Positions 32,174 through 41,126 of a DNA stretch of 64,000 bases are shown here, piece after piece; the first letter of the stretch is position 1, and each line of letters opens with the position of its first letter. The position numbers and the translations under genes were made by a program. The stretch covers positions 1,184,536-1,248,535 of the forward strand of contig JAXLTI010000004.1 of the NCBI GenBank assembly GCA_046330135.1. The letters run 5' to 3'. The notes beneath the pieces are model-generated. The model saw only the letters and a list, made by a program, of their open reading frames with translations. It did no database searches and had not been told where the DNA came from. Source of the stretch: CAYYFX01 sp046330135 (GTDB taxonomy: Bacteria; ARS69).

Positions 32174-33169
32174 GTGCCGAGCATCCACGTCCGCAAGGGT
32201 TGGGCGATCGCCGAACGAGATCTGACGCCGGAGTCGGTCTACGTGAACCGGCGAGAGATTCTCAAGGGACTCGGCTTCACGGGGCTCGGGCTGGCGGCGC
32301 TGATGGCCGGCTGCGGTACGGACAAGGTCGACGCGCAGGGCGAGCTCGTCTGGAAGCCCACGGGCGTTCCGTCGAACAACCCGAACGCGGCGCTCTATCC
32401 GGCGAAGCGCAACCCGAAGTACGTGCTCGACCGCCCCCTCACCGCCGAGAAGCCCACCGCCACGTACAACAACTACTACGAGTTCACGACCGACAAGGGC
32501 GGCGTGTGGAAGCTCGCCGAAGGCTTCCAGGCTCGGACCCGGCCATGGCACGTGGAGGTGACGGGCCTCGTGGAGCATCCCGGCAAGTTCTCCATCGACG
32601 ACCTCGTGAAGGAATTCGGCGTGGAGGAGCGCACGTATCGTCACCGCTGCGTCGAGGCGTGGGCGATGGCGGTGCCGTGGACCGGCTTCCCGTTCTCGAA
32701 GCTCTTGGCGAAAGTCCAGCCGAAGAGCGAAGCCACGCACGTCCGCACCGTCACGTACCTGGACAAGGAGCACGCGCCCGGCCAGAAGTCGCAGCCCTGG
32801 TATCCCTGGCCGTACTTCGAAGGGCTGCGCATGGACGAGGCGATGAACGAGCTGACGTTCGTGGCCACCGGGATCTACGGCCACGAGCTGCCCGCGCAGA
32901 ACGGCGCTCCGTGGCGCCTCACCACGCCCTGGAAGTACGGCTACAAGAGCATCAAGGCGATCGTGAAGATCGAGCTGGTGAACAAGCAGCCGGCCACGTT
33001 CTGGAACCAGGTGGCGCCGCTCGAGTACAGCTTCCTCTCCAACGTGGATCCCACGAAGCCGCACCCGCGCTGGTCGCAGGCCCACGAGAAGCTCATCGAC
33101 ACGGGCGAGACCGTGCCCACGCAGCCGTTCAACGGCTACGGAGACTTCGTGGCGAAGATGTACGCTTAG
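32174..33169 (+). CDS. msrP: periplasmic methionine sulfoxide reductase MsrP (YedY), molybdoenzyme
   Basis: A 331-residue protein with a twin-arginine signal (NRREILKGLGFTGLGLAALMAG, Arg26-Arg27), so it is exported folded. The molybdopterin domain has YRHRCVEAWAMAVPWTGFP with the Mo-ligand Cys159, followed by WYPWPYFEGLRMDEAMNEL, PAQNGAPWRL and PWKYGYKSIK, all typical of MsrP. It repairs oxidised Met residues in envelope proteins. The haem membrane partner MsrQ that supplies electrons is not beside it here. GAAGGGAGGG supports the GTG start at 32174. Its stop overlaps the convergent DUF4126 gene by 4 nt. Confidence 0.93.
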   Translation: MPSIHVRKGWAIAERDLTPESVYVNRREILKGLGFTGLGLAALMAGCGTDKVDAQGELVWKPTGVPSNNPNAALYPAKRNPKYVLDRPLTAEKPTATYNNYYEFTTDKGGVWKLAEGFQARTRPWHVEVTGLVEHPGKFSIDDLVKEFGVEERTYRHRCVEAWAMAVPWTGFPFSKLLAKVQPKSEATHVRTVTYLDKEHAPGQKSQPWYPWPYFEGLRMDEAMNELTFVATGIYGHELPAQNGAPWRLTTPWKYGYKSIKAIVKIELVNKQPATFWNQVAPLEYSFLSNVDPTKPHPRWSQAHEKLIDTGETVPTQPFNGYGDFVAKMYA

Positions 33170-33741
33170 CCCGAGCTAGCGCCCGGCCTGGGCACGCCCG
33201 GGCGCCTCGCGATCAGCCAGCCGGCGAGCACGATGGCCGCGAGGAGCGCCACGAGGGGCAGGAGGATCGCGAGCACGCTGGTGACGACCGCGCCGGCCAG
33301 CTCCACCGTCGCGAGGAGGAAGTTCGCCGCGCCGCCCGTCGTCAACGTCGAGGCGGCGCGCGCCGCGGCGGTGGTGCCGTGCAGGATCCCGGCGGCGCCG
33401 CCGCCCCCGATCACCGCGAGCGACCACTTGAGAAGCGGCGGCAGGTCCGTGACCACCGAAGCGGTGGCGAGAATGCCCGCCGCGATGGCCACGGGCGGCC
33501 CGAGCATGTCCAGGAGGTTGTCGAGCCAGGGCACGTAGTACGCCGTGACCTCCACGATCGTGGCCACCGCGAAGGCCGCGAGCGCCGGCGTCGACGCGAT
33601 CCAAGCGAATCCCGGCGCCAGCGGAAGGTGCCCGGCCCTCGCCGCGACGCTCATCACGAGGAACGGGACGAAGATCCGCAGCCCGACCGCGGCGCTCAGC
33701 GCGATCCCGATCGCGACGGCGAGCAACGTATCGAAGGTCAT
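33166..33741 (-). CDS. DUF4126 membrane protein
   Basis: A 191-residue inner-membrane protein with about five hydrophobic helices. It shows the DUF4126 pattern: SAAVGLRIFVPFLVMSVAARAG near the start, a loop with VPWLDNLLDMLG, then a Gly/Ala-rich TTAAARAASTLTTGGAANF segment. No function is known for the family. It overlaps the upstream S9 peptidase gene by ATGA (33738-33741), so it is the third gene of an enoyl-CoA hydratase-S9-DUF4126 operon. Confidence 0.85.
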   Translation of the reverse strand: MTFDTLLAVAIGIALSAAVGLRIFVPFLVMSVAARAGHLPLAPGFAWIASTPALAAFAVATIVEVTAYYVPWLDNLLDMLGPPVAIAAGILATASVVTDLPPLLKWSLAVIGGGGAAGILHGTTAAARAASTLTTGGAANFLLATVELAGAVVTSVLAILLPLVALLAAIVLAGWLIARRPGVPRPGASSG

Positions 33742-36491
33742 CGCCCGGTCTTCGTTTCGCGGCTCGGCTTGCCTGCGGCGCGGTCGGGGTACAGGTCGTT
33801 CCACCACTCGGGCTGGCCCTTCAACCAGCGATCGAACCAGGCCACGATGGACCGCGACCACACGAGGCGCTTCGCGTGGTCGGTGATGAGGTGATCGAGG
33901 CCTTCGACCTGCACGTACTCCACCGGCGCGCCGAGCAGCTTCAGCGCCGTGTAGAACGCATCGCTCTCGCCGGTGGGCACGTTCGTGTCCGACGTCCCGT
34001 GCGTGAGGAGAATCGGCGTGCGCACGCTGTCGGCATGGAAGAGCGGGCTCTTGTCCACGTAGACGTCGCGGCGATTCCACGGGAAGGACTCCGCGGTGGC
34101 GACGCTGCTGTACGAGTAGCCCCAGTATCCGTCGCCCCAGTAGTACTCGAGCGACGAGATCCCCGCGTGCGACACCGCGGCGGCGAAGCGGTTCGTCACC
34201 GTCACGAGGCGCATCGTGAGGAACCCTCCGTAGGAGGCGCCGATGCAGCCGACGCGCTTCGTGTCGACGTACGGATGCGTCTCGACGAAGCGATCCGTGC
34301 CTTCGATCACTTCCTTCGCCGTTTTCTCGCCCCAGTCGTTCACGTGCGCGGCCGAGAAGCGCTGCCCCCAGCCGATCGCGCCCGACGGCTGCAGCACGTA
34401 GACCACGTAGCCCTCGGCCGCCCACCACTCCAAGGGATAGCGCCCGCCGAAGTCGCGCTCCACTGGCGCCGTGCCGCCGTAGTAGTACACGATGCACGGG
34501 TACTTCGCGCTCGGGTCGAAGTCCGGCGGGAGATAGAAGCGCCCGTCGATGGTTACGCCGCTCGAGGCCGTGAAGCTCCACGGCTCCACCTTTCCGCGGC
34601 GCACGCGGGCGAAGCGATGCGCGGCCGGCCGGTCGAGCACGCGGTGCGCGCCGGTGCGCAGGTCGAGCGACACGAGCGAGGGCGGGCTCCACGGGGAGGT
34701 GGCGGTGAGCACGAGGACGGGCGCTTGCCGAGCGAGGCTCATCGACCGCACGACGTCCTCGCCCACCTCCAGGCGCGTGAACGTCTTCGCGACGGGATCG
34801 TAGCGATAGAGGCGCTGGCAGTCGCCCTCCGCGACGCGCAGATAGATCATCCCGTCCGCGCGGCTCCACTCCGCGTCGAGAACCGCGGGGTCGAAGTCGC
34901 GCGTGATGCACTCCGCGGCGTTCGACGACGGATCCCACACGTACAGCTCCTGGTCGAACTCGTTCGGAATGACGCTGTCCGGCAGCGAGCGTCCGACCTT
35001 GCCGAGCTCCGAGGACCCGCCGCGCAGCAGGATCCGCGTGCCGTCCGGGGAGTACCCGGCGTCGTTCAGCCACGGCTCGTCGCGGAGCTTCTTCGCCGCG
35101 AAGGTGGCGAGATCCAGCTCCCACAGCTCCGTCCGCTCGAACGGGCGCTCCGTGAGATCCTCGACGGTGCGCGTGAAGAGGAGCCTCTTCCCGTCCGCGG
35201 AGAAGGACACCGCGCCGGTCGTGATCGGCCCCGCCGTCAGCCGGCGCACCGTACGGCCGGGCAGAGCGAGGAGGCTCAGGTGCGACTTCTCCCGGTAGTT
35301 CGCCTGCCGGTCGGCGAGCCCTTCGAGGCGCTTCAGCCCGCGCGAGTCCGGGTCCGGCGAGACCGAGGTGGAAAAGACGAGCGCCGTCCCGTCCGGCGAC
35401 CAGGCGTAGCTCTCCAGGTTCTCGACGCGCTCCAGCAACGGCCCGGTGCGTCCCGTGTCCAGCTCCGCGACCCAGATCGTGCCGAGCGACTTCTTCGTCT
35501 TCGCGTCGTCGTCGCCGCCCGCGCTCTCGGTCGTGAGGTAGCTGATCGCGCGCCCGTCGGGGCGCCACGCGAGCTGCCGGCCCGTGAATCCGCCGCGCCA
35601 GGTGCTGACGAGATCGCCGTTCTCGGTCGAGCGGATTTCCGCCCACGTCTCGCTGCGGTCGGAGCCGGCGACCACGCGCTCGAGGCTCGCGACCACGCGC
35701 TTGCCGTCCGGGGACGTGGCGATCGACGTGACGTGCGGCAGGTCGACGACGTCGAGGATGTCGACGTCGCGCTCGGGGTCGAGCGAGAAGGAGAGCTGCG
35801 CGGGGAGCGAGTCCGGCGGCAAGCGGAGCGACGCGCCGGCCATCCAGTTCGCGCCCCGCGAGGGATCCAGCACCGTCTCGACGACGAGCAAGTGCTTCCC
35901 GCGCGTCAGCTTCACCTTGCCCTGGACTTCCGCGCGCGCGGAGTCGAGCCCGCCGGAGGCCACCGGCTCGTCGTCGAGCCAGGCGCGCCGGGGGTGCGAG
36001 CCGAGCACCACGAGATCGCACGCGGTGAAGCGCGCGACCGAGACGTAGGCGGCGAGGCGCGCGACCTGAGGCGGGCTCTCGGACACGCCAGGCTCAGCTC
36101 GAGGCGGACGGGCCGCGCCGCGCGGAAGGGACACTTCGCCGTCTTTCGCGTCCGTCGCGCGCCAGGGCAGCACGGCGCCGCCGGGCCAGGCCACGCTCGA
36201 GTCGGCGGCCGGCGGATCCGCGTCGCGCGCGAAGCGATCGTCCTTCAGGAGGTCCTCGAGCCCGTACGCGAAGGGGGTGTCGCCGTGGAAGACCGGCAGC
36301 ACGGCCGGCGCCGGGCCGAGGACGAGCCAGCGGGAAACGGGCGAAGGGGCGGGGCGCTTGGCCGGCGACGTCTTCGTCGATCCGGCAGGAGAGGCCTTCG
36401 CGACGGTGGCCGACGCCGGCCAAGCCCACGTCAGCGCGAGGAGGAGCGTGCCGGCCAGGACCCCATCGAAACCGCCGCGGCGCAAGCGCAT
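33738..36491 (-). CDS. S9 family peptidase (prolyl oligopeptidase type), secreted
   Basis: A 917-residue protein with a signal peptide (about 1-28) and a low-complexity linker (30-52). A beta-sandwich-like region at about 150-240 is followed by a WD-like propeller (about 250-620: SPDGKRVVAS, SPDGTALVFS, SPDGTRILL repeats). The C-terminal alpha/beta-hydrolase domain has the catalytic triad Ser753 (GASYGG), Asp835 (HGTSD) and His867 (GLDHL). It should degrade oligopeptides in the periplasm. It is longer than typical POP/DPP-IV-like enzymes because of the extra N-terminal region. It starts 4 nt after the enoyl-CoA hydratase stop. Confidence 0.9.
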   Translation of the reverse strand: MRLRRGGFDGVLAGTLLLALTWAWPASATVAKASPAGSTKTSPAKRPAPSPVSRWLVLGPAPAVLPVFHGDTPFAYGLEDLLKDDRFARDADPPAADSSVAWPGGAVLPWRATDAKDGEVSLPRGAARPPRAEPGVSESPPQVARLAAYVSVARFTACDLVVLGSHPRRAWLDDEPVASGGLDSARAEVQGKVKLTRGKHLLVVETVLDPSRGANWMAGASLRLPPDSLPAQLSFSLDPERDVDILDVVDLPHVTSIATSPDGKRVVASLERVVAGSDRSETWAEIRSTENGDLVSTWRGGFTGRQLAWRPDGRAISYLTTESAGGDDDAKTKKSLGTIWVAELDTGRTGPLLERVENLESYAWSPDGTALVFSTSVSPDPDSRGLKRLEGLADRQANYREKSHLSLLALPGRTVRRLTAGPITTGAVSFSADGKRLLFTRTVEDLTERPFERTELWELDLATFAAKKLRDEPWLNDAGYSPDGTRILLRGGSSELGKVGRSLPDSVIPNEFDQELYVWDPSSNAAECITRDFDPAVLDAEWSRADGMIYLRVAEGDCQRLYRYDPVAKTFTRLEVGEDVVRSMSLARQAPVLVLTATSPWSPPSLVSLDLRTGAHRVLDRPAAHRFARVRRGKVEPWSFTASSGVTIDGRFYLPPDFDPSAKYPCIVYYYGGTAPVERDFGGRYPLEWWAAEGYVVYVLQPSGAIGWGQRFSAAHVNDWGEKTAKEVIEGTDRFVETHPYVDTKRVGCIGASYGGFLTMRLVTVTNRFAAAVSHAGISSLEYYWGDGYWGYSYSSVATAESFPWNRRDVYVDKSPLFHADSVRTPILLTHGTSDTNVPTGESDAFYTALKLLGAPVEYVQVEGLDHLITDHAKRLVWSRSIVAWFDRWLKGQPEWWNDLYPDRAAGKPSRETKTGR

Positions 36492-36495
36492 CCCG

Positions 36496-37272
36496 CTACT
36501 CGCCGCGGAACTCGGCCGGGCGCTTGTCGAGGAAGGCGGTCATCCCTTCCTTCACGTCGGCCGTGGAGTTCAACACCGTCTGCGCCACGATCTCGAGCTG
36601 CATTCCCCAATCGGCCGGGACGTTCGAGGAGGCCTGCAGCACCATCTTCGCGAGACGCAGCGCCACGGGCGCGCGCTTCGCGATGCGCTCGGCCAGCTCC
36701 CGGGCGGCGGCCGCCAGCTCCGCCGGCGCCACGACCCGGCTCACGAGCCCGATGCGCAGCGCGCTCTCCGCGTCGTGGATCGTGCCGGCGAGGATCATGT
36801 CCTTCGCGAGGCCGAGCCCCACGATCCGCGGCAAGCGCTGCGTGCCTCCGGCGCCGGGAAGGATGCCGAGCCCCGTCTCCGGGAGCCCGAGCTTCGCGTT
36901 GGCCGACGCGATGCGGAGGTCGCACGCGAGCGCCAGCTCGAGCCCGCCGCCGAGCGCCCAGCCGTTGATCGCGGCGATCGTGGGGAAGGGGAGGCTCTCG
37001 AGACGCGCGAAGAGGCGGTTGTTCGCGGCCGCGAGGACGTCGGCGTTCGAGCGCGCCAGGAGCGTTCGCACGTCGGCGCCGGCGACGAAGACCTGATCGC
37101 CCGCGCCGGTCACTATCAGCACGCGGGTGACCGCGCCGCGCTCGATCTCGTCGAAGGCCGCGTGCAGCTCGCGCACCGTGTCCGCGTCGAGGGCGTTGCG
37201 CGCGGCGGGTCGATCGATCGTGACGAGGGCGATGGCGCCGTCCGTCGCCAGGCGAATCCTCTCGAACGACAT
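36496..37272 (-). CDS. enoyl-CoA hydratase/isomerase family protein
   Basis: A 258-residue crotonase-fold enzyme of usual length. It has the oxyanion-hole segments VFVAGADVRTL and INGWALGGGLELALACD, and the catalytic glutamates in GGGLELA and LPETGLGILPGAGGTQRLPR. Both Glu positions of true hydratases appear present. It would hydrate trans-2-enoyl-CoA in fatty-acid oxidation. It is the first gene of an operon with an S9 peptidase and DUF4126, an odd partnership with no shared pathway that I can see. The ATG at 37272 is preceded by GGAGGATCC. Confidence 0.9.
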   Translation of the reverse strand: MSFERIRLATDGAIALVTIDRPAARNALDADTVRELHAAFDEIERGAVTRVLIVTGAGDQVFVAGADVRTLLARSNADVLAAANNRLFARLESLPFPTIAAINGWALGGGLELALACDLRIASANAKLGLPETGLGILPGAGGTQRLPRIVGLGLAKDMILAGTIHDAESALRIGLVSRVVAPAELAAAARELAERIAKRAPVALRLAKMVLQASSNVPADWGMQLEIVAQTVLNSTADVKEGMTAFLDKRPAEFRGE

Positions 37273-37334
37273 GGATCCTCCTTCGTCGCGCTCGGGTGTC
37301 GCGGCGGAGCGGATCGTAGCGGAATCGAGAGGGA

Positions 37335-38048
37335 GTGCCCACCGCAGGCGACGCGATCGTCAACGCGGGGATGCGCCGGCGGGCGAGGCGGCTGCGTTCG
37401 CCTCGAAGGGAGCGCCGGGAGGGCGTCCTCGCGGCCGGAGGCGCCCGGGGCCGGCGGAATGCGCCTTGCAAGGGGGAACGCGCACGCGCGGGAAGGAGGT
37501 GCGTCGCCACGCATCCACGACGGCTCGCGGCGTTCGTTCTCGCGGGGGTGGCGCTCGGCGTGTCCGGGATGGCGGAGCTCGCGACGGCGCGGTGGCCGGT
37601 CCCCGCGCTGGTCGCGTGGGCACGGGATGCCCGCTTCCTGGGAGAGGGCGGCGTGCGGCAGCGGCGCGCCACGGACTGCGGCCCGGCCGCGCTCACGGAG
37701 GCGCTCCGATGTCTCGGGATGGACGTGCCGTACCCCGACCCGGAAGGGGGCATCGCGCTCGGTCCGCGGGGCTGCGGGCTGGATGACCTGGAGCGGGCGG
37801 CCGCCCGTCGCGGAGCGGTCGCGCGGATGCGTCGCCTCGATCCGCCGGAGCTGGACGGCGTGCGCGCGCCGGCGGTGCTGCACCTCCGCGAGGGTCACTT
37901 CGTGGTCTTCGAGGGGAGAGGCCCTTCCGGCGGCGTCCTGATCGTCGACCCCTCGCTGGGGCGCCTGGAGCAGTCGTCGAGAAACCTCGCCCGGCATTGG
38001 TCCGGGTGGGTCCTGGAGTTGAGTCTCCCCGAGAGGAGGAACCCATGA
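37335..38048 (+). CDS. C39-type cysteine peptidase, membrane anchored
   Basis: The C-terminal 140 residues form a C39-like papain fold. The VRQRRATDCGPAAL segment has the oxyanion Gln and nucleophile Cys, REGHFVVFEG has the His, and LIVDPSLGRLEQS has the Asp. A hydrophobic segment (PRRLAAFVLAGVALGVSG) precedes it, so the peptidase domain is probably on the outer face or tethered. C39 enzymes cut leader peptides after Gly-Gly during bacteriocin export, normally fused to an ABC transporter; here the domain is free-standing. The start is uncertain (GTG 37335 or ATG 37371); the first about 60 residues are Arg-rich. Its stop overlaps the next ATG (ATGA at 38045). Confidence 0.7.
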   Translation: MPTAGDAIVNAGMRRRARRLRSPRRERREGVLAAGGARGRRNAPCKGERARAGRRCVATHPRRLAAFVLAGVALGVSGMAELATARWPVPALVAWARDARFLGEGGVRQRRATDCGPAALTEALRCLGMDVPYPDPEGGIALGPRGCGLDDLERAAARRGAVARMRRLDPPELDGVRAPAVLHLREGHFVVFEGRGPSGGVLIVDPSLGRLEQSSRNLARHWSGWVLELSLPERRNP

Positions 38049-38269
38049 AGGCGCGTTGGAAGGCGGCGGTCGTCGTGACCGCTCTTGGCATCCTCAGCTC
38101 GAGCGGAGGGGCGTCGGGGATCTCCTCCCCGGGGCGAGAGGTCCCCAGCGGCGGACGGAATCTGCAGGGATGCCTCCTGGGAATCCAAGCCTGCTCACTG
38201 GGCCGGAACACCGGGGACGGGCTCCTGGAGATTGCCGGAGGAGTCCTCGCTTATTTCAGCTGCCGCTGA
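38045..38269 (+). CDS. 74-residue secreted/leader-bearing small peptide
   Basis: This small gene has a strong ribosome site (GAGAGGAGG) and is translationally coupled to the C39 peptidase gene by ATGA. The product starts with KARWKAAVVVTALGILSSS (hydrophobic leader), then has three Gly-Gly sites: SSSGG near 22, PSGG near 37 and IAGG near 66. It ends with a short core bearing three cysteines (GCLLGIQACSLG and the final SCR). I do not recognise a family. It could be the substrate of the adjacent C39 peptidase, i.e. a bacteriocin- or signal-like peptide, or an ordinary Sec-exported microprotein. The assignment is by context. Confidence 0.6.
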   Translation: MKARWKAAVVVTALGILSSSGGASGISSPGREVPSGGRNLQGCLLGIQACSLGRNTGDGLLEIAGGVLAYFSCR

Positions 38270-38351
38270 CCGCCGATGACGAGGGTGGTAGGATTCAGGT
38301 GGTTCCGGGGAGGTGGCCGGGAATCCCGTCCCCCGGGTGAAGGAGGGCGTC

Positions 38352-39158
38352 GTGAGCTCCTATCGCGAAGCTCCGCAGCCGTCCCGTGTGCTCGGCGAGA
38401 CCAACTCGGGAGCGCGCAACCTGCCGCGCTTCCTCTGCTCGTTGCTCGAGCCGGGCCCGGTTCTCGTCCTCGGTGCGTCGGAGGCGGCGCTCGAAGCCGC
38501 CAACCACCATGACGTCACGGTTCTCGATTGGAACCACGCGCGTCTGGCCGCGCTCGGAGAGATGGCCCGCGATCGCGGCAACGACGTGAGGCTCCTCTGC
38601 CGGAACCCGGTTCACGAGGATCTCGGTCTGGCGCCGCGCAGCTACCGGAACGTCGTCTGTCTCGACGTTCTCGAGCGTCTTCCCAACGACGTCGCGGTCC
38701 TGGAGAAGCTGCAGCGCGTGCTGGAGGCCGGCGGGCGTCTCGTCGTCCGCGTGCCGGCGCGGCCGTGGTCCCGGAACGGCGTCGCAGCGGACTTCGGCGC
38801 GCGTCGCTACGACTCCGAGAGCCTGCGAAGCGCGCTCGAGGAAGCGGCGTTCCGCACGATCCGGGTGCGGCACTGGAATCTCGTGGGCGTGCCGTCGGCC
38901 CTGCTCGAAGGGAGGCGTAGGCAGCCCGACGACGCGGAGGGGCGGCGTGTCTCGCGCCGCCGGCCGTGGTGGGATTCCACGGTGGACCTCTGGTACCGGG
39001 AGGTCGAGCGACGCGTGAGCTTCCCGGTGGGAGTGAGTCTCGTCGCGGTGGCCACGCCGTTCCTGGAGAGGGCCCGCGTGGAGCGGCCGGACTTCACCCG
39101 CGCGCTCAGGCGGCGCGGGCACCGCGAGGCGTACGAGCCGATGGCCGCGGCTCGCTGA
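38352..39158 (+). CDS. class I SAM-dependent methyltransferase-like protein
   Basis: A 268-residue protein with a Rossmann-type methyltransferase pattern. VLVLGASEAALEAA replaces the usual GxGxG loop, and VTVLDWNHARLA gives the acidic end of strand 2. NVVCLDVLERLPND stands for motif IV, and LQRVLEAGGRLVVRVPA for the post-motif helix and strand. The weak motif I makes activity uncertain. The GTG at 38352 has GAAGGAGGG upstream. It follows the small-peptide gene by 82 nt and could belong to the same unit, but a link is unproven. The C-terminal 60 residues are Arg-rich with a hydrophobic stretch. Confidence 0.65.
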   Translation: MSSYREAPQPSRVLGETNSGARNLPRFLCSLLEPGPVLVLGASEAALEAANHHDVTVLDWNHARLAALGEMARDRGNDVRLLCRNPVHEDLGLAPRSYRNVVCLDVLERLPNDVAVLEKLQRVLEAGGRLVVRVPARPWSRNGVAADFGARRYDSESLRSALEEAAFRTIRVRHWNLVGVPSALLEGRRRQPDDAEGRRVSRRRPWWDSTVDLWYREVERRVSFPVGVSLVAVATPFLERARVERPDFTRALRRRGHREAYEPMAAAR

Positions 39159-39216
39159 GGCTCGCCGCCCCGCCGAGATCCCCCGGGAGATTCGGCTCGA
39201 GGACCGGCCCGTCGCG

Positions 39217-39600
39217 CTACGTGCGGCGGGAGTGGCTCTGCACGCGCCGCATGACGAGGGAGCGGTGCTTCGCGTCGGCGAACTCCTCGCCGCGCCCCTT
39301 GCCGCGCAGCTCGTCCACGAGCTTGTCCGCGGCCGCCACGTCCACGTCCGCCACCTCGGACGCCGCCTCGGTCAGCACGGTCACCTTGTCGGCGGCGACC
39401 TGGACGAAGCCGCCCTCCACGAAGAGCTCGCGCGTCTTGCCGCCGCTCGTGACCCGCAGCACGCCGACTCCCAGCTTCGCGAGGAGCCGCGCATGTCCGG
39501 GGAGGATGCCGATCTCGCCGTCGTGCGCGGGCACGACCACCCGCTCGGCGTCCTCGTCGAGGATCGCCCGCTCCGGCGTGACGACGGTGCATTTCAGCAT
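39217..39600 (-). CDS. atpC: ATP synthase F1 subunit epsilon
   Basis: A 127-residue protein with the N-terminal beta-sandwich (LKCTVVTPERAILDEDAERVVVPAHDGEIGILPGHA) and a short C-terminal helical part. It links the rotor to the c-ring and can inhibit ATP hydrolysis. It is the last gene of the atp operon, 82 nt after atpD. The helical hairpin is comparatively short, ending in a basic tail (SHSRRT). Confidence 0.94.
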   Translation of the reverse strand: MLKCTVVTPERAILDEDAERVVVPAHDGEIGILPGHARLLAKLGVGVLRVTSGGKTRELFVEGGFVQVAADKVTVLTEAASEVADVDVAAADKLVDELRGKGRGEEFADAKHRSLVMRRVQSHSRRT

Positions 39601-39682
39601 GGTCAGCGAGCCCTCCCGCCCCGAACGGCCGTCGCCCGGCGCGCGGCCCGTTCGCCGGGCGGCACCGGATGCGAAGGCGACA

Positions 39683-41098
39683 CTAGATCGCTCCCAGCTT
39701 CTTGGCCTTCTCGACCGCTTCCTCGATCACGCCGACGTACATGAAGGCCTGCTCGGGGAGATGGTCGTACTCGCCGTCCACGAGCGCCTTGAACGAGCGG
39801 ATCGTGTCCTCGAGCTTCACGTAGCGGCCCGGCACGCCGGTGAACTGCTCGGCCACGTTGAACGCTTGCGAGAGGAAGCGCTCGATCTTGCGCGCCCGCT
39901 GCACGAGGACCTTGTCCTCTTCCGAAAGCTCGTCCATCCCGAGGATCGCGATGATGTCCTGGAGGTCCTTGTAGCGCTGCAGCGTCACCTTCACCCGCTG
40001 CGCGACCTCGTAGTGCTCCCGCCCGATGATGTGCGGGTCCATGATGCGGCTGCTGGACTCGAGCGGGTCCACCGCGGGGTAGATCCCCTTCTCGGCGATC
40101 GGGCGCGAGAGGTTCGTGGTGGCGTCCAGGTGCGTGAAGGCGGTGGCCGGAGCGGGATCGGTGTAGTCGTCCGCCGGCACGTAGATCGCCTGGATCGACG
40201 TCACCGAGCCGTGCTGCGTGGAGGTGATGCGCTCCTGCAGGTCGCCCATCTCGGTGCCGAGCGTGGGCTGGTAGCCCACCGCGGAGGGCATGCGGCCGAG
40301 CAGCGCCGAGACCTCCGAGCCCGCCTGCGTGAATCGGAAGATGTTGTCGATGAAGAGGAGCACGTCCGCGCCGGCCGAGTCCCGGAAGTACTCCGACATC
40401 GTGAGCGCCGACAGCGCCACGCGAAGACGCGCGCCCGGCGGCTCGTTCATCTGCCCGAACACGAGCGTGGTCTTGTTGATCACGCCGGATTCCTGCATCT
40501 CGAGCCAGAGGTCGTTGCCTTCGCGCGTGCGCTCGCCGACTCCGGCGAACACGGAGAAGCCGCCGTGCACCTGCGCGATGTTGTGGATCAGCTCCTGGAT
40601 GATGACCGTCTTGCCCACGCCCGCGCCACCGAACAGTCCGGTCTTGCCGCCCTTCACGTACGGAGCGAGCAGGTCCACGACCTTGATGCCGGTCTCGAAG
40701 ATCTGCGTCTTCGGCTCGAGGTTCTTGAACTCGGGGGGCTGACGGTGGATCGGCAAGCGGTCGGCCGGCGGGATGGGACCCTTCTTGTCGATCGGCTCGC
40801 CCAGCAGGTTGAACACGCGGCCGAGCGTGGCCTCGCCCACGGGCACCGTGACGGGGCCGCCGGTGTTCCAGATCGACGCTCCGCGCACGAGACCGTCCGT
40901 GGCGCCGAGGGCCACGGCGCGCACCCGGTTTCCGCCGAGGTGCTGCTGCGTCTCGCACGTCAGCTTCTGCGTGCGATCGCCCATCGTGATGTCCGTGACG
41001 AGCGCGTCGTAGATGTCGGGGAGCTGTCCCTTCGGGTACTCCGCGTCCAGCGTGGATCCGATGACCTGGACGACCTTGCCTTCCACCATGCCTGCCAT
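39683..41098 (-). CDS. atpD: ATP synthase F1 subunit beta
   Basis: A 471-residue catalytic subunit with P-loop GGAGVGKT, catalytic Glu in GVGERTREGNDL, DELSEEDK and the arm ALVDGEYDHLPEQAFMYVG. Length is normal. GGAGAG precedes the ATG at 41098; an ATG three codons on is an alternative start. It follows atpG by 28 nt, in the canonical alpha-gamma-beta-epsilon order. Confidence 0.97.
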   Translation of the reverse strand: MAGMVEGKVVQVIGSTLDAEYPKGQLPDIYDALVTDITMGDRTQKLTCETQQHLGGNRVRAVALGATDGLVRGASIWNTGGPVTVPVGEATLGRVFNLLGEPIDKKGPIPPADRLPIHRQPPEFKNLEPKTQIFETGIKVVDLLAPYVKGGKTGLFGGAGVGKTVIIQELIHNIAQVHGGFSVFAGVGERTREGNDLWLEMQESGVINKTTLVFGQMNEPPGARLRVALSALTMSEYFRDSAGADVLLFIDNIFRFTQAGSEVSALLGRMPSAVGYQPTLGTEMGDLQERITSTQHGSVTSIQAIYVPADDYTDPAPATAFTHLDATTNLSRPIAEKGIYPAVDPLESSSRIMDPHIIGREHYEVAQRVKVTLQRYKDLQDIIAILGMDELSEEDKVLVQRARKIERFLSQAFNVAEQFTGVPGRYVKLEDTIRSFKALVDGEYDHLPEQAFMYVGVIEEAVEKAKKLGAI

Positions 41099-41126
41099 CC
41101 GCCGTCTCTCCGTTCGGGCTTGCCGC

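Noticed and set aside
38045..38269. Small peptide as a chance open frame
   Set aside because: A strong Shine-Dalgarno, ATGA coupling to the upstream gene and a well-formed hydrophobic leader argue for a real gene, so it was kept as a CDS.
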